Positions 42,346-50,610 of a DNA stretch of 64,000 bases are shown in pieces. The stretch is from Segatella maculosa DSM 19339 = JCM 15638 (GTDB lineage: Bacteria; Bacteroidota; Bacteroidia; Bacteroidales; Bacteroidaceae). Positions within the stretch are counted from its first letter, which is position 1, and each line of letters starts with the position of its first letter. Under the pieces are notes generated by a model, which was not told the DNA's origin, ran no database searches, and saw only the letters and a program-made list of their open reading frames with translations. The DNA lies in assembly GCF_000382385.1 (NCBI RefSeq), contig NZ_KB908329.1, forward strand, positions 1 to 64,000, written 5' to 3'. The translations under genes were made by a program, and so were the position numbers.

Positions 42346-45162
42346 TTATTCCTTCGGCAACATCACGACGGTGATTTTGCTTCCTGTTGCGAGGAAGGCT
42401 TTCACGAAGGCCGAGATGCTTTGCGGGGTCTGTGCCTCAACGAGCTTCTTGTAGTCGGTGTAGGTATCGATGCCCAGCTTGTCATACTCGTAGATGGTGC
42501 TGTTCCAGAAGCCATTGGTCTTGGCTTTGTCGTCAATCTGCTTGAGCATGACGGCTTTCACCTTGCCGAGCATCTCTGCATCGCAGGCGTTGGCGAGCTT
42601 GTCAGCCTCTTCGGTCATAATCTTCAGGGCGATGTCCTTCTTTTCGGGCTTCATTGGGCAGACACCAATGAGTTGATAGCTCTTGTAACCGTCGTCGGCG
42701 AGGGAAGAACCGCCGTATGCGCCGCACGAGTAGGCTGCGCTTGCTTCCTCACGGATTTCTTTCAGATAAAGCATGGAGAGCACTTGGGCTGCCATGTCCA
42801 TCTGAATGCTCTTCTCAAGTGTGTAGGGCAGGCTTTCGTTATGCCAAACCATGTAGGCGTTGGCCTTTGGTGTTTCCATCTTACGTTGGAAGATGTTCTC
42901 AACTTTACCCTTTACCATGAAGCGGTTGCGCTTTGAGGCAGTGTTGATGGTCTTGGCAGGCAGCGAGCCAAGGTAGCGGCAGATGAGCGGACGAATGGTT
43001 GCTTCGTCGTAGTTGCCGATGACGGTGAACTCCCAACCGCGTGCACTTGCGGTGCGTTCCTTGGCCATTTGCAGAATGCGGTCGTAGCTGATGTTCTTCA
43101 AATCTTTGAAGAGTAGCGGTGCAACACGGGGGTTGTGACCGTAGAGGGTGGCTGAAAGTGAATCGCTGAAAGCTGTCTCCGGAGAGAGTTCGCGGTTCTT
43201 CAACGCCAGCTCATACTGCTGCATGAGGTTGTTGAAGGCGTCGTTGTCTTTCTTGATGTTGGTGAAGTAGAGATATACCATCTGCAACATTGTCTCTACG
43301 TCCTTGGGCGTTGCGTTGCCGTCGACACTCATCTTGCGCTCGTTCATCGTCAAGTTTGCATTGGCAATCTTGCCGGCGAGGGCCTTTTGAAGCTCGGTAC
43401 TGGAGAAGTTTCCAAGTCCGCTGATGCCGATAACATCGTCGAACGTGTTGAAGTTTGCAAAGTCTTTGAGGCCGTATGTGGTAGAACCACTGCCGCCATT
43501 ACCGCTCAGGAGCACTTGGTCTTTCTTGAAGTCGGTCTTCTTGAGAATAACTTTCACGCCGTTGGAGAGCTGCAGTGTGGTGTAGTTGAACTTCTTGCTC
43601 TTGGTTTCTTTCACGATTTTGCCGGCCTTGGGCAGCTGTTTGAGGAGCGGTTCGTTCTTCACATTGTCCACGTAGGCTGTGATTTGTGCTGCGCGGGCAG
43701 CCTTCACAGCGTCGAGCAGCTGCTCTTTTGTGGGATAAACATTGCCTTCTTTCTCGTTGTTGAAGTTGATGATGACCATGTTGCTGTCGTTCTCTGGAAT
43801 GAGTTCCTTGATTTGTTGGTTGACAGCTTCCAGCGGAATCATCGGCACAATCTGCTTCATTGTTTGATAAGTGTACTCGATTCCGGGCATTGGTTCATTG
43901 TTCAAGAAGTGGCCAAGGCACTCACGATAGAACTGTGAATTGTAGCGTTTGTCTTTATTGCTGTATTGTTTATCGAGCCTACTTAGGTAATCTTGCTTGA
44001 AGCGGGCATATTCCGTAGCGGTGAAACCGAACGTTGCTGCACGCCGAGCTTCGATGAATGCGGCCTTCAAAGCGGCAGCAGTGAGGGTGATATCCTTAGG
44101 CGAAGCATCGATAGAGAAGGCATCCTTGGTCTTTGCAAAGATGTAGTTGCCATCGCCGGCATAAGCATTCACGAACGGACAGTCGGCCTTTTGCGCAGCC
44201 TCGGTGTAGCGGTTGTTGAGCATGCTTGCGATAGCATTGTTCAGATATTCGTAAATCAGATAGTTGATGTTGCCCTTCAGCGAGTCGGGGAACACGTCGT
44301 GCTTGAACATCAAGTCTACGCTTGAGCTCTGTTCTTCCTTGTCTTTGTCGATAATAACGATGGGTTCGGCATTGTCGGGCACGGGTTCGTCAACGATAGG
44401 AGCCTCGTTCTCGGGATTCTTGATGTCGCCGAAGAGCTTCTTGATTTGTGCTTCGACCTTATCCACGTCTACATTACCGATGATGATGAGGCCTTGATGG
44501 TCGGGATGATACCATTTGTGGTAATAATCCACAAGCTCTTTGCGCTTGAAGTTGTCCACCACACTCATCAAACCGATGGGATAACGCAGACCATACTTGC
44601 TGCCGGGGTAGAGTGCGGGCAGGTTACGCTCGAACATTCTGCTTGAAGCACTCGTGCGAAGCCGCCATTCTTCGTGGATAACGCCGCGCTCTTTCTCGAT
44701 TTCTTCTTGGTCGAGTGTCAGCCCGGTCGACCAATCGCGCAGGATAATCAGGCAGGTATCGATGGCCCCTGCACGCTGTGTAGGCACGTTGCTGATGTTA
44801 TATACCGTCTGATCGATGCTGGTATAGGCGTTCAAATCGGCCCCGAACTCGATACCGTTTGCCCTGCACCATTCGATGAGGTTGTTGCCTTTGAAGTGGT
44901 CGGAGCCGTTGAAGGCCATGTGTTCCAAGAAGTGAGCCAAGCCACGCTGACTTTCTTCCTCCTGAATGGAGCCCACTTTCTGGGCAATGTAGAAGTTGGC
45001 ACGGTTCTCCGGCCAGTTGTTGTGACGGATATAATAGGTAAGCCCGTTCGAGAGCTTGCCTATTCTCACGTCCTTGTCTACAGGGATAGTCATCTGCGGC
45101 TGTGCCTGAGCCGTACCGGCCAGCATCAGTAGCGCAGCTACCCATAAGTTTTTAAGTTTCAT
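42346..45162 (-). CDS. M16-family zinc peptidase (periplasmic)
   Basis: A 938-residue protein with a signal peptide (about 1-20, GTAQA). The inverted zinc motif HFLEH gives His77, Glu80, His81, with the distal Glu in EKERGVIHEEWRLR; these mark the active N-terminal half. The C-terminal half (from about 520) repeats the fold without the zinc site, as in full-length pitrilysin-type enzymes. It likely degrades peptides in the periplasm, possibly TonB-imported ones. Monocistronic; promoter TACCTTTG at 45261-45268. Confidence 0.92.
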   Translation of the reverse strand: MKLKNLWVAALLMLAGTAQAQPQMTIPVDKDVRIGKLSNGLTYYIRHNNWPENRANFYIAQKVGSIQEEESQRGLAHFLEHMAFNGSDHFKGNNLIEWCRANGIEFGADLNAYTSIDQTVYNISNVPTQRAGAIDTCLIILRDWSTGLTLDQEEIEKERGVIHEEWRLRTSASSRMFERNLPALYPGSKYGLRYPIGLMSVVDNFKRKELVDYYHKWYHPDHQGLIIIGNVDVDKVEAQIKKLFGDIKNPENEAPIVDEPVPDNAEPIVIIDKDKEEQSSSVDLMFKHDVFPDSLKGNINYLIYEYLNNAIASMLNNRYTEAAQKADCPFVNAYAGDGNYIFAKTKDAFSIDASPKDITLTAAALKAAFIEARRAATFGFTATEYARFKQDYLSRLDKQYSNKDKRYNSQFYRECLGHFLNNEPMPGIEYTYQTMKQIVPMIPLEAVNQQIKELIPENDSNMVIINFNNEKEGNVYPTKEQLLDAVKAARAAQITAYVDNVKNEPLLKQLPKAGKIVKETKSKKFNYTTLQLSNGVKVILKKTDFKKDQVLLSGNGGSGSTTYGLKDFANFNTFDDVIGISGLGNFSSTELQKALAGKIANANLTMNERKMSVDGNATPKDVETMLQMVYLYFTNIKKDNDAFNNLMQQYELALKNRELSPETAFSDSLSATLYGHNPRVAPLLFKDLKNISYDRILQMAKERTASARGWEFTVIGNYDEATIRPLICRYLGSLPAKTINTASKRNRFMVKGKVENIFQRKMETPKANAYMVWHNESLPYTLEKSIQMDMAAQVLSMLYLKEIREEASAAYSCGAYGGSSLADDGYKSYQLIGVCPMKPEKKDIALKIMTEEADKLANACDAEMLGKVKAVMLKQIDDKAKTNGFWNSTIYEYDKLGIDTYTDYKKLVEAQTPQSISAFVKAFLATGSKITVVMLPKE

Positions 45163-45260
45163 GTATAAGTATTTTTGTTAGTGAATAAATCGCTTTACCA
45201 TGCCGAAAGTCTGCACCATGCGCGTTTGTCTTGCGCTTATTGCGTGCCGTCGGACACTTG

Positions 45261-45268
45261 CAAAGGTA
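45261..45268 (-). promoter_or_regulatory. -7 element of the M16 peptidase gene
   Basis: The minus strand reads TACCTTTGC, about 100 bp upstream of the ATG. Confidence 0.5.
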
Positions 45269-45364
45269 ATATAAATAATGTAATTGTGTTCGTTTTTATC
45301 ATTTTTTTATGCTGTTTCAGTATGAATTTATCATTCAGAAAGCGTTTTTCGGCATGTATTAATT

Positions 45365-45580
45365 TTGACTTTGAACGTTGAGGTTCTTGACTTTGAATTT
45401 TGAACATTGAGTTTTGAACTTTAGGATTAGCCGAATGACCAGATAATTTGTAAGCAAGAGGCATGTAGGGACCTTGACTTTGAACATTGAATTTTGAATT
45501 TTGAACTTTATGATTAGTTCTATTAAAAAATGATTTGCAGGCAAGAGGCGTGTAGGGACGCACGGCTCGTGCGTCCGCTC
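45365..45580. repeat. Inverted composite repeat (AAAGTTCAA element + GGACGCACG palindrome)
   Basis: On the minus strand this reads palindrome (45548-45580), CCTACACGCCTCTTGCCTGC, AAATCATTTTTTAATAGAAC and two rounds of AAAGTTCAAAATTCAATG-type sequence joined by CCCTACATGCC. It is the same order as at 15486-15645. Confidence 0.8.
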
Positions 45581-45649
45581 CAGCACAGTTGACGAGTAAA
45601 CCAGTTGACAAGCGAATGCGTTGCATGAACAATCAACTTGTTCACCCCG

Positions 45650-45785
45650 TTTACTCGTCGACTGTCAACCGAATTGATTATCAACGACTTGAACCTTACG
45701 TCTCAAACTCACCCATTTTGCGCGCTAATATGGGTGAGATTAGCGTGCAAAATGGCCCATATTGCCGCACAAAATAGCTGAGTTT
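45650..45785. repeat. CATTTTGC-family intergenic repeat, copy 4
   Basis: GTCAACCGAATTGATTATCA and ACGACTTGAAC precede units CTCACCCATTTTGCGCGC, TAATATGGGTGAGATTAGCG and TGCAAAATGGCCCATATTGC. It fills the space after glnN; no gene is seen in 45163-45891. Confidence 0.7.
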
Positions 45786-45891
45786 GCAAAATAAAATGAA
45801 CTGATATAGAAAATCAGATGCTAAAGACGAAGGCTGTTGCGCTTGTTTCTACCCTTTTACCTTCTTACTTTTTTATCTTTTTGCTTTTCTT

Positions 45892-48090
45892 TTATCGGAT
45901 AAACAGCAGCTCGCGATACTTCGGAAGCGTCCAAAGTTCGTCGCTCACCACGAGTTCCAACTTGTCCACCTGATAGCGAATGGCCGCCATCTTGGGCGCA
46001 ACGGTGTCGTGATAGGCAAAGGCTCGCTCGCGGGCACCCTCGATTTTGTTGGCCACCTTGCGGGCATTGACCAGCTCTTCCACGCCCGTTTCGATGAGTT
46101 GTGTGCGCTCTGCAATCTCTTTGATGATGTTGATGTTGCGTGCCGTGAGCTGTTTTCCCTCTTCATGTCCGAAGATTTCGATCATACTTTGCACGTTCTT
46201 GGCCAATTGGCTCTGATAATGTGTGGCGACAGGCACGATATGATTCATCACAAGGTCGCCCATGACACGTGCTTCTATCTGGATTTTCTTCGTGTAGGTC
46301 TCCCATTTCACTTCGTTGCGGGCTTCTAATTCGTTGCGTTTCATCACGCCCGTGGTCTCAAACATCCTGATGCTGGCTTCGTTCAAATAGCGGTCGAAGC
46401 AGGCCGGACATGACGATTCGCAATCGAGTCCGCGCTTCCGTGCTTCCTCTTTCCATTCATCGCTGTAGCCGTTACCGTCGAAACGGATTGGTTTACAGGT
46501 CTTGATGTCTTCGCGAATCACGTCGATAATCGCCCCGGTTTTGTCTTCTCCCTTGGCAATAAGGGCATCAACGCGCTGCTTGAAGTTGGTGAGTGCCTCG
46601 GCAACTGCGGCATTCAGCACGATCATTGCACTGGCGCAATTGGCCTCACTGCCCACGGCACGGAACTCAAAACGGTTACCCGTGAAGGCAAAAGGCGATG
46701 TTCTGTTGCGGTCGGTGTTGTCGATAAGCAGCTCAGGTATCTCAGGTATGTCGAGCTTCATGCCTTTTTTACCGGCCACGGTGAAAAGGTCTTTCTTGTC
46801 GGCCAGCTCAATATGGTCGAGCAAATCGCTGAGCTGCCTGCCCAAGAACGACGAGATAATGGCCGGAGGAGCCTCATTTGCACCGAGCCGATGGTCGTTG
46901 GTGGCACTCATTACGCTGGCTTTCAGCAAGCCATTATGCTTGTAAACGGCCATCAATGTCTCTACAATGAAGACCACAAACCGCAGATTGTCCTCGGCCG
47001 TCTTACCCGATTTGTGAAGCAAAATGCCTGTATCTGTGGTCAAACTCCAGTTATTATGCTTTCCACTTCCATTGATTCCGGCAAACGGTTTTTCATGAAG
47101 TAACACCCTAAAATGATGCTTATGAGCCACCTTTTTCATTAGACTCATCAACACCATATTATGGTCAACAGCGAGGTTACATTCCTCGAATATCGGTGCC
47201 AACTCAAATTGTCCGGGTGCCACTTCGTTATGTCTTGTCTTGCAAGGTATGCCGAGTTCGAGGGCTTGTACTTCCAAATCCTTCATAAAGGCCTGCACTC
47301 TTTCGGGAATGGTGCCGAAATAATGATCGTCCATCTGCTGGTTCTTGGCTGAGTCATGTCCCATCAAAGTGCGGCCGGTCAGCATCAAATCGGGGCGAAC
47401 CGAGTAGAGATCTTCGTCCACAAGGAAGTATTCTTGCTCCCAACCTAAGTTGGTGCTGACCTTCTTCACGTCTTTATTGAAGTAATGGCACACCTCTGTT
47501 GCGGCCACGTTCACAGCATGTAGTGAGCGCAACAAGGGCGCTTTGTAGTCCAAGGCTTCGCCCGTATACGAGATGAAGATGGTAGGTATGCACAGCGTAT
47601 CATCAATAATGAACACCGGAGACGTTGGGTCCCATGCACTATATCCACGCGCTTCAAACGTATTTCTGATGCCTCCGTTGGGAAAAGAAGAGGCATCCGG
47701 CTCCTGTTGTGCCAGCAGTTTGCCCGAGAACTCCTCAATCATGCCACCCTTTCCATCGTGTTCCACGAAGGCATCATGCTTCTCTGCCGTACCTTCCGTA
47801 AGGGGTTGGAACCAGTGAGTGTAGTGAGTCACGCCGTGTTCCTGCGCCCATTGCTTCATACCTTCAGCCACAGCGTCGGCTATCGAACGGTCGAGTCGGG
47901 TACCATTGTCAATAACATCCACCAGTTTTTCATACACATCAACCGGCAAATACTTGTACATCTTCTGCCGATTGAACACATATTTTGCGAAATATTCAGA
48001 CGGACGCTCCTTCATTACTGCCGTTTCTATCGGGCGTTTCCTGAACGCTTGGGCTACAGCCTCAAATCTTAAGTTTACCATTTTCTTCAT
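45892..48090 (-). CDS. glnN: Type III glutamine synthetase
   Basis: A 732-residue enzyme of the GSIII group, which replaces or joins GSI in Bacteroidetes and is about 725-730 residues long. It makes glutamine from glutamate and ammonia with ATP. Family marks are THWFQPLTEGTAEKHDAF, GWEQEYFLVDEDLYSVRPDL, KTRHNEVAPGQFELAP (metal/ATP region) and GINGSGKHNNWSLTTDTGIL. Likely assembles as a dodecamer in the cytoplasm. The first ATG is used; MVNLRFEAV three codons on is also possible. Promoter TATATTTG lies at 48134-48141. Confidence 0.95.
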   Translation of the reverse strand: MKKMVNLRFEAVAQAFRKRPIETAVMKERPSEYFAKYVFNRQKMYKYLPVDVYEKLVDVIDNGTRLDRSIADAVAEGMKQWAQEHGVTHYTHWFQPLTEGTAEKHDAFVEHDGKGGMIEEFSGKLLAQQEPDASSFPNGGIRNTFEARGYSAWDPTSPVFIIDDTLCIPTIFISYTGEALDYKAPLLRSLHAVNVAATEVCHYFNKDVKKVSTNLGWEQEYFLVDEDLYSVRPDLMLTGRTLMGHDSAKNQQMDDHYFGTIPERVQAFMKDLEVQALELGIPCKTRHNEVAPGQFELAPIFEECNLAVDHNMVLMSLMKKVAHKHHFRVLLHEKPFAGINGSGKHNNWSLTTDTGILLHKSGKTAEDNLRFVVFIVETLMAVYKHNGLLKASVMSATNDHRLGANEAPPAIISSFLGRQLSDLLDHIELADKKDLFTVAGKKGMKLDIPEIPELLIDNTDRNRTSPFAFTGNRFEFRAVGSEANCASAMIVLNAAVAEALTNFKQRVDALIAKGEDKTGAIIDVIREDIKTCKPIRFDGNGYSDEWKEEARKRGLDCESSCPACFDRYLNEASIRMFETTGVMKRNELEARNEVKWETYTKKIQIEARVMGDLVMNHIVPVATHYQSQLAKNVQSMIEIFGHEEGKQLTARNINIIKEIAERTQLIETGVEELVNARKVANKIEGARERAFAYHDTVAPKMAAIRYQVDKLELVVSDELWTLPKYRELLFIR

Positions 48091-48133
48091 TTTTATTCTG
48101 AACCTGCGTGATTCACTTCTGCAATTATGGTTG

Positions 48134-48141
48134 CAAATATA
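48134..48141 (-). promoter_or_regulatory. -7 element of glnN
   Basis: The minus strand reads TATATTTGC, 43 bp upstream of the start. Confidence 0.5.
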
Positions 48142-48295
48142 CGTTTTTTCTTTGAAGTTCTAATCTTTTACACGCATAAATACGATGTTTTTTCTTGCGG
48201 AAAGCTTTGTGGCCGCACGGATTGTATGCCTAGAGGACACCATAAAAATATAGGAAGACCCTATATTTTCCCTCCGACTTTGGTTTGCCGGTCTT

Positions 48296-49153
48296 TTATT
48301 TCTCTTCAATGGCATCGGAATCTTGCAGGGGTGGTAGATAATCTTTAGCCTTTCTAGGAGATATGACCGTGTGTCCCAGCTTGTTTTCCAACTGCTGTCG
48401 GGCGGCCTTAGCCACACTTCCACCGTCTTTCGCCACCTTCTTTTGTTCGTGAAAGCCATTGGGCTCGCACTGTTTGGAAAGTTCTGTGGCCGAAGCCTCG
48501 GCAAGAATATTGAATGCCATTTCCAAATTGGTCATGTTGTCGCGTAGGTTTTCTTTCTTCAAACCTTTGAATTGCTTGTATTGTTTGGTGGAGAAGCCAC
48601 TCCATTCACGGGTGATGATGTCGGTGAGCGAGGCAAACTCAATTCCTTCTTTCACACCGGTTCGTTTCCATTCGTCGGTCAGTTCCTTACGCACCTCAAT
48701 TGACTTAATGCGCTGGTTGATCCATGCTTCCGAGTAACCCAAGCGCCGATAGTCGGCAACCGCCTGTTCAATAGATTGCTCAGGGTCCTGCATTTGATCG
48801 AGACGTGTGCTTGCCACCTGTGCCATCCATAGTTTGAAAGGCTCTGCTTTGGGCGACGGAACGGATTGTATGAGACGGAACAACTGCTCGGTATCGGCCA
48901 CATCGGTCAGTCGCATCTTGCCATCAGCCGCGCGAAGTTTCAACTGGTGACAGTTTGTCACCGTTTCATTGCCCTCTTCTTTGAGCCGCTGTTTCAACTT
49001 ATTCCAGTATTTACGGGCCGTGGTATAGTCCTTACTATCGGTCAACACAGCTGTAACATCAACGATGGAGAAGTACCATTTCTCTTTCTTGTCGTCCCAA
49101 ACGGTACGTACTTTGCGTTCTTCAAAGAGCTTGATAATTTCTTTTTTGGTCAT
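48296..49153 (-). CDS. Bro-N domain protein (phage-antirepressor type)
   Basis: A 285-residue protein starting with a Bro-N-like domain (KVRTVWDDKKEKWYFSIVDV, VLTDSKDYTTARKYWNKLKQ, FRLIQSVPSPKAEPFKLWMA). A helical middle follows (SLTDIITREWSGFSTKQYKQ) and the basic C-terminus ends in HTVISPRKAKDYLPP-like sequence. The same layout is found in stand-alone chromosomal copies across Bacteroidetes. Bro-N domains bind DNA in phage antirepressors. No phage genes adjoin, so it is probably a domesticated or solitary gene. Confidence 0.8.
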   Translation of the reverse strand: MTKKEIIKLFEERKVRTVWDDKKEKWYFSIVDVTAVLTDSKDYTTARKYWNKLKQRLKEEGNETVTNCHQLKLRAADGKMRLTDVADTEQLFRLIQSVPSPKAEPFKLWMAQVASTRLDQMQDPEQSIEQAVADYRRLGYSEAWINQRIKSIEVRKELTDEWKRTGVKEGIEFASLTDIITREWSGFSTKQYKQFKGLKKENLRDNMTNLEMAFNILAEASATELSKQCEPNGFHEQKKVAKDGGSVAKAARQQLENKLGHTVISPRKAKDYLPPLQDSDAIEEK

Positions 49154-49206
49154 GTGTAATTCAGATTACGAATTTATTTTGATGGCTTTTGCTCCGAAGG
49201 TAAGCC

Positions 49207-49581
49207 TTATTTAAGATAAAATTGTGTCCTCGAGGCGATGATATCCTCCATATTGTCTGTTGCCCACGAGAGGAGTGCGTCGATAAGTGGCAGAAGGCTC
49301 TTGCCTTTCTCGGTCAAAGAATACTCCACGCGCGGCGGAACTTCGGGAAAAGCCTCACGATTTATCAAGCCGTCGGCCTCGAGCATCTTGAGCGTAGCGG
49401 TGAGAATCTTCTGCGAAATGTCGGGAATGCTGCGCTGCAACTCCTTGAACCGTATGCTTGGTTGGCCCTCCAAGGAGAACAGAACCAGCATCGACCACTT
49501 ATCACCCACACGCGACAGCACGTTTCGAACAGGGCAATCGGGATAAAGAGCATTACGGATTTCGTTGTGTTTCATTGTCAT
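49207..49581 (-). CDS. HxlR-family transcriptional regulator
   Basis: A 124-residue winged-helix protein with the HxlR marks CPVRNVLSRVGDKWSMLVLF, FKELQRSIPDISQKILTATL and VPPRVEYSLTEKG. The N-terminal Cys before PVRNVL is the residue used by redox- or aldehyde-sensing members. It is divergent from the cupin gene, and a second HxlR-like gene follows that cupin, so self- and cross-regulation of the cupin is likely. The second in-frame ATG two codons on is an equal start. Confidence 0.9.
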   Translation of the reverse strand: MTMKHNEIRNALYPDCPVRNVLSRVGDKWSMLVLFSLEGQPSIRFKELQRSIPDISQKILTATLKMLEADGLINREAFPEVPPRVEYSLTEKGKSLLPLIDALLSWATDNMEDIIASRTQFYLK

Positions 49582-49727
49582 TCTTCTTTGAATTGTTTCA
49601 CAAAATTAGCCAATGGAGTGTAGGTCACGAAAGTTTTATGGTTAAACAATGTAAAACATCAGCCAGAAAGACGCGCTGTTTGCCCATTACTTACCTCTTT
49701 GTAACTGTCTTTCCTTTTCGTGCCTAC

Positions 49728-49758
49728 TTGTATCATCGGCTGATAAAGCATACCTTTG
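49728..49758 (+). promoter_or_regulatory. Promoter of the cupin gene
   Basis: TTG (49728-49730), a 20-bp spacer and TACCTTTG (49751-49758). It lies in the 220-bp divergent space with the HxlR gene. Confidence 0.6.
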
Positions 49759-49801
49759 CAGCGAATAAGAAACATTATAAACAACAATTTTAAGGAACAA
49801 G

Positions 49802-50251
49802 ATGATGAAAACAGTTGAAACAATCAAAGAAGGTAAGAACTTTACGGTAGTGAACGTGGGCAAACTCAGTGGCATTAAGGACTATGTTCTTCCGTTGGGT
49901 AATATTGAAATACCGGGCAAAGTGTTTGTCGGCGGAGCACTACATGCCACGGGTAGCGAGCTTTCTTTCCAAGCTTTTGCGCCCGGACAGGACAGTGGTT
50001 TCCTGCATAAGCACAGGAATCACGAGGAACTCTACTTCATTTTGAAGGGCGAAGGCCTGTATCAAGTGGACGGAGAGCTGATACCCGTGAGCGAGGGATG
50101 CGTCATTCGCGTGGCCCCGGAAGGCAAACGAGCACTGAAAAACACGGGAAATAGCGAGCTATTGATGCTCTGTGTACAGTACAAAGGCAACGCTTTTACA
50201 AAAGAAGATGCTCAAGATGGCACCATCTTGAACGATGAATTGAAATGGTAA
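49802..50251 (+). CDS. Cupin-domain protein
   Basis: A 149-residue single-domain cupin. The first motif GFLHKHRNHEELYFILKGEG supplies two His and a Glu; the second (VIRVAPEGKRALKNTG) lacks the usual His, so metal binding may be incomplete. Family functions vary widely. It overlaps the following HxlR-like gene by 7 bp, which implies coupled translation, and is divergent from another HxlR gene. That context fits a small inducible detoxification or quinone/aldehyde response unit, but the substrate is unknown. Confidence 0.85.
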   Translation: MMKTVETIKEGKNFTVVNVGKLSGIKDYVLPLGNIEIPGKVFVGGALHATGSELSFQAFAPGQDSGFLHKHRNHEELYFILKGEGLYQVDGELIPVSEGCVIRVAPEGKRALKNTGNSELLMLCVQYKGNAFTKEDAQDGTILNDELKW

Positions 50252-50562
50252 CCGACCCGCTTTTCCCCGATTGTCCGGTCCGCAATGTCCTCGCAAGGCT
50301 TTGCGGACCGAACACATTATGGGTCATTCACCTGCTGAACGAAAGGCAGACAATGACGCAAGACGAACTTGAACAGGAGATGAAAGGGACGAAGCGAAGC
50401 GAGGTTTCGGCTGCCATCACCGTCTTGAAAGCGGACAATATCATTGCGTCTTGCCGGAATACTTACCGGCTTTCAGCCTTGGGAGCATCGATTGTGCCCT
50501 ATATAAAAGGGCTGGTGAGCTGGTGTGAGCAACAGATTTCCCCCGACTCCTTTCAAAAATAG
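50245..50562 (+). CDS. Short HxlR-like winged-helix protein
   Basis: A 105-residue protein sharing FPDCPVRNVLARLCGPNTLW with HxlR proteins. The wing is altered: RTE-type residues are replaced and the middle reads MTQDELEQEMKGTKRSEVSA. It retains the CPVRNVL cysteine plus a second Cys at GLVSW-C. It overlaps the cupin gene by 7 bp. It may be a partner of, or competitor with, the HxlR protein encoded at 49207. DNA binding is inferred. Confidence 0.75.
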   Translation: MVTDPLFPDCPVRNVLARLCGPNTLWVIHLLNERQTMTQDELEQEMKGTKRSEVSAAITVLKADNIIASCRNTYRLSALGASIVPYIKGLVSWCEQQISPDSFQK

Positions 50563-50610
50563 GCCGGGAAAGAAGTTCCGTCTCTTTTGTTTGAGCCGGA
50601 AACGAGGTTT

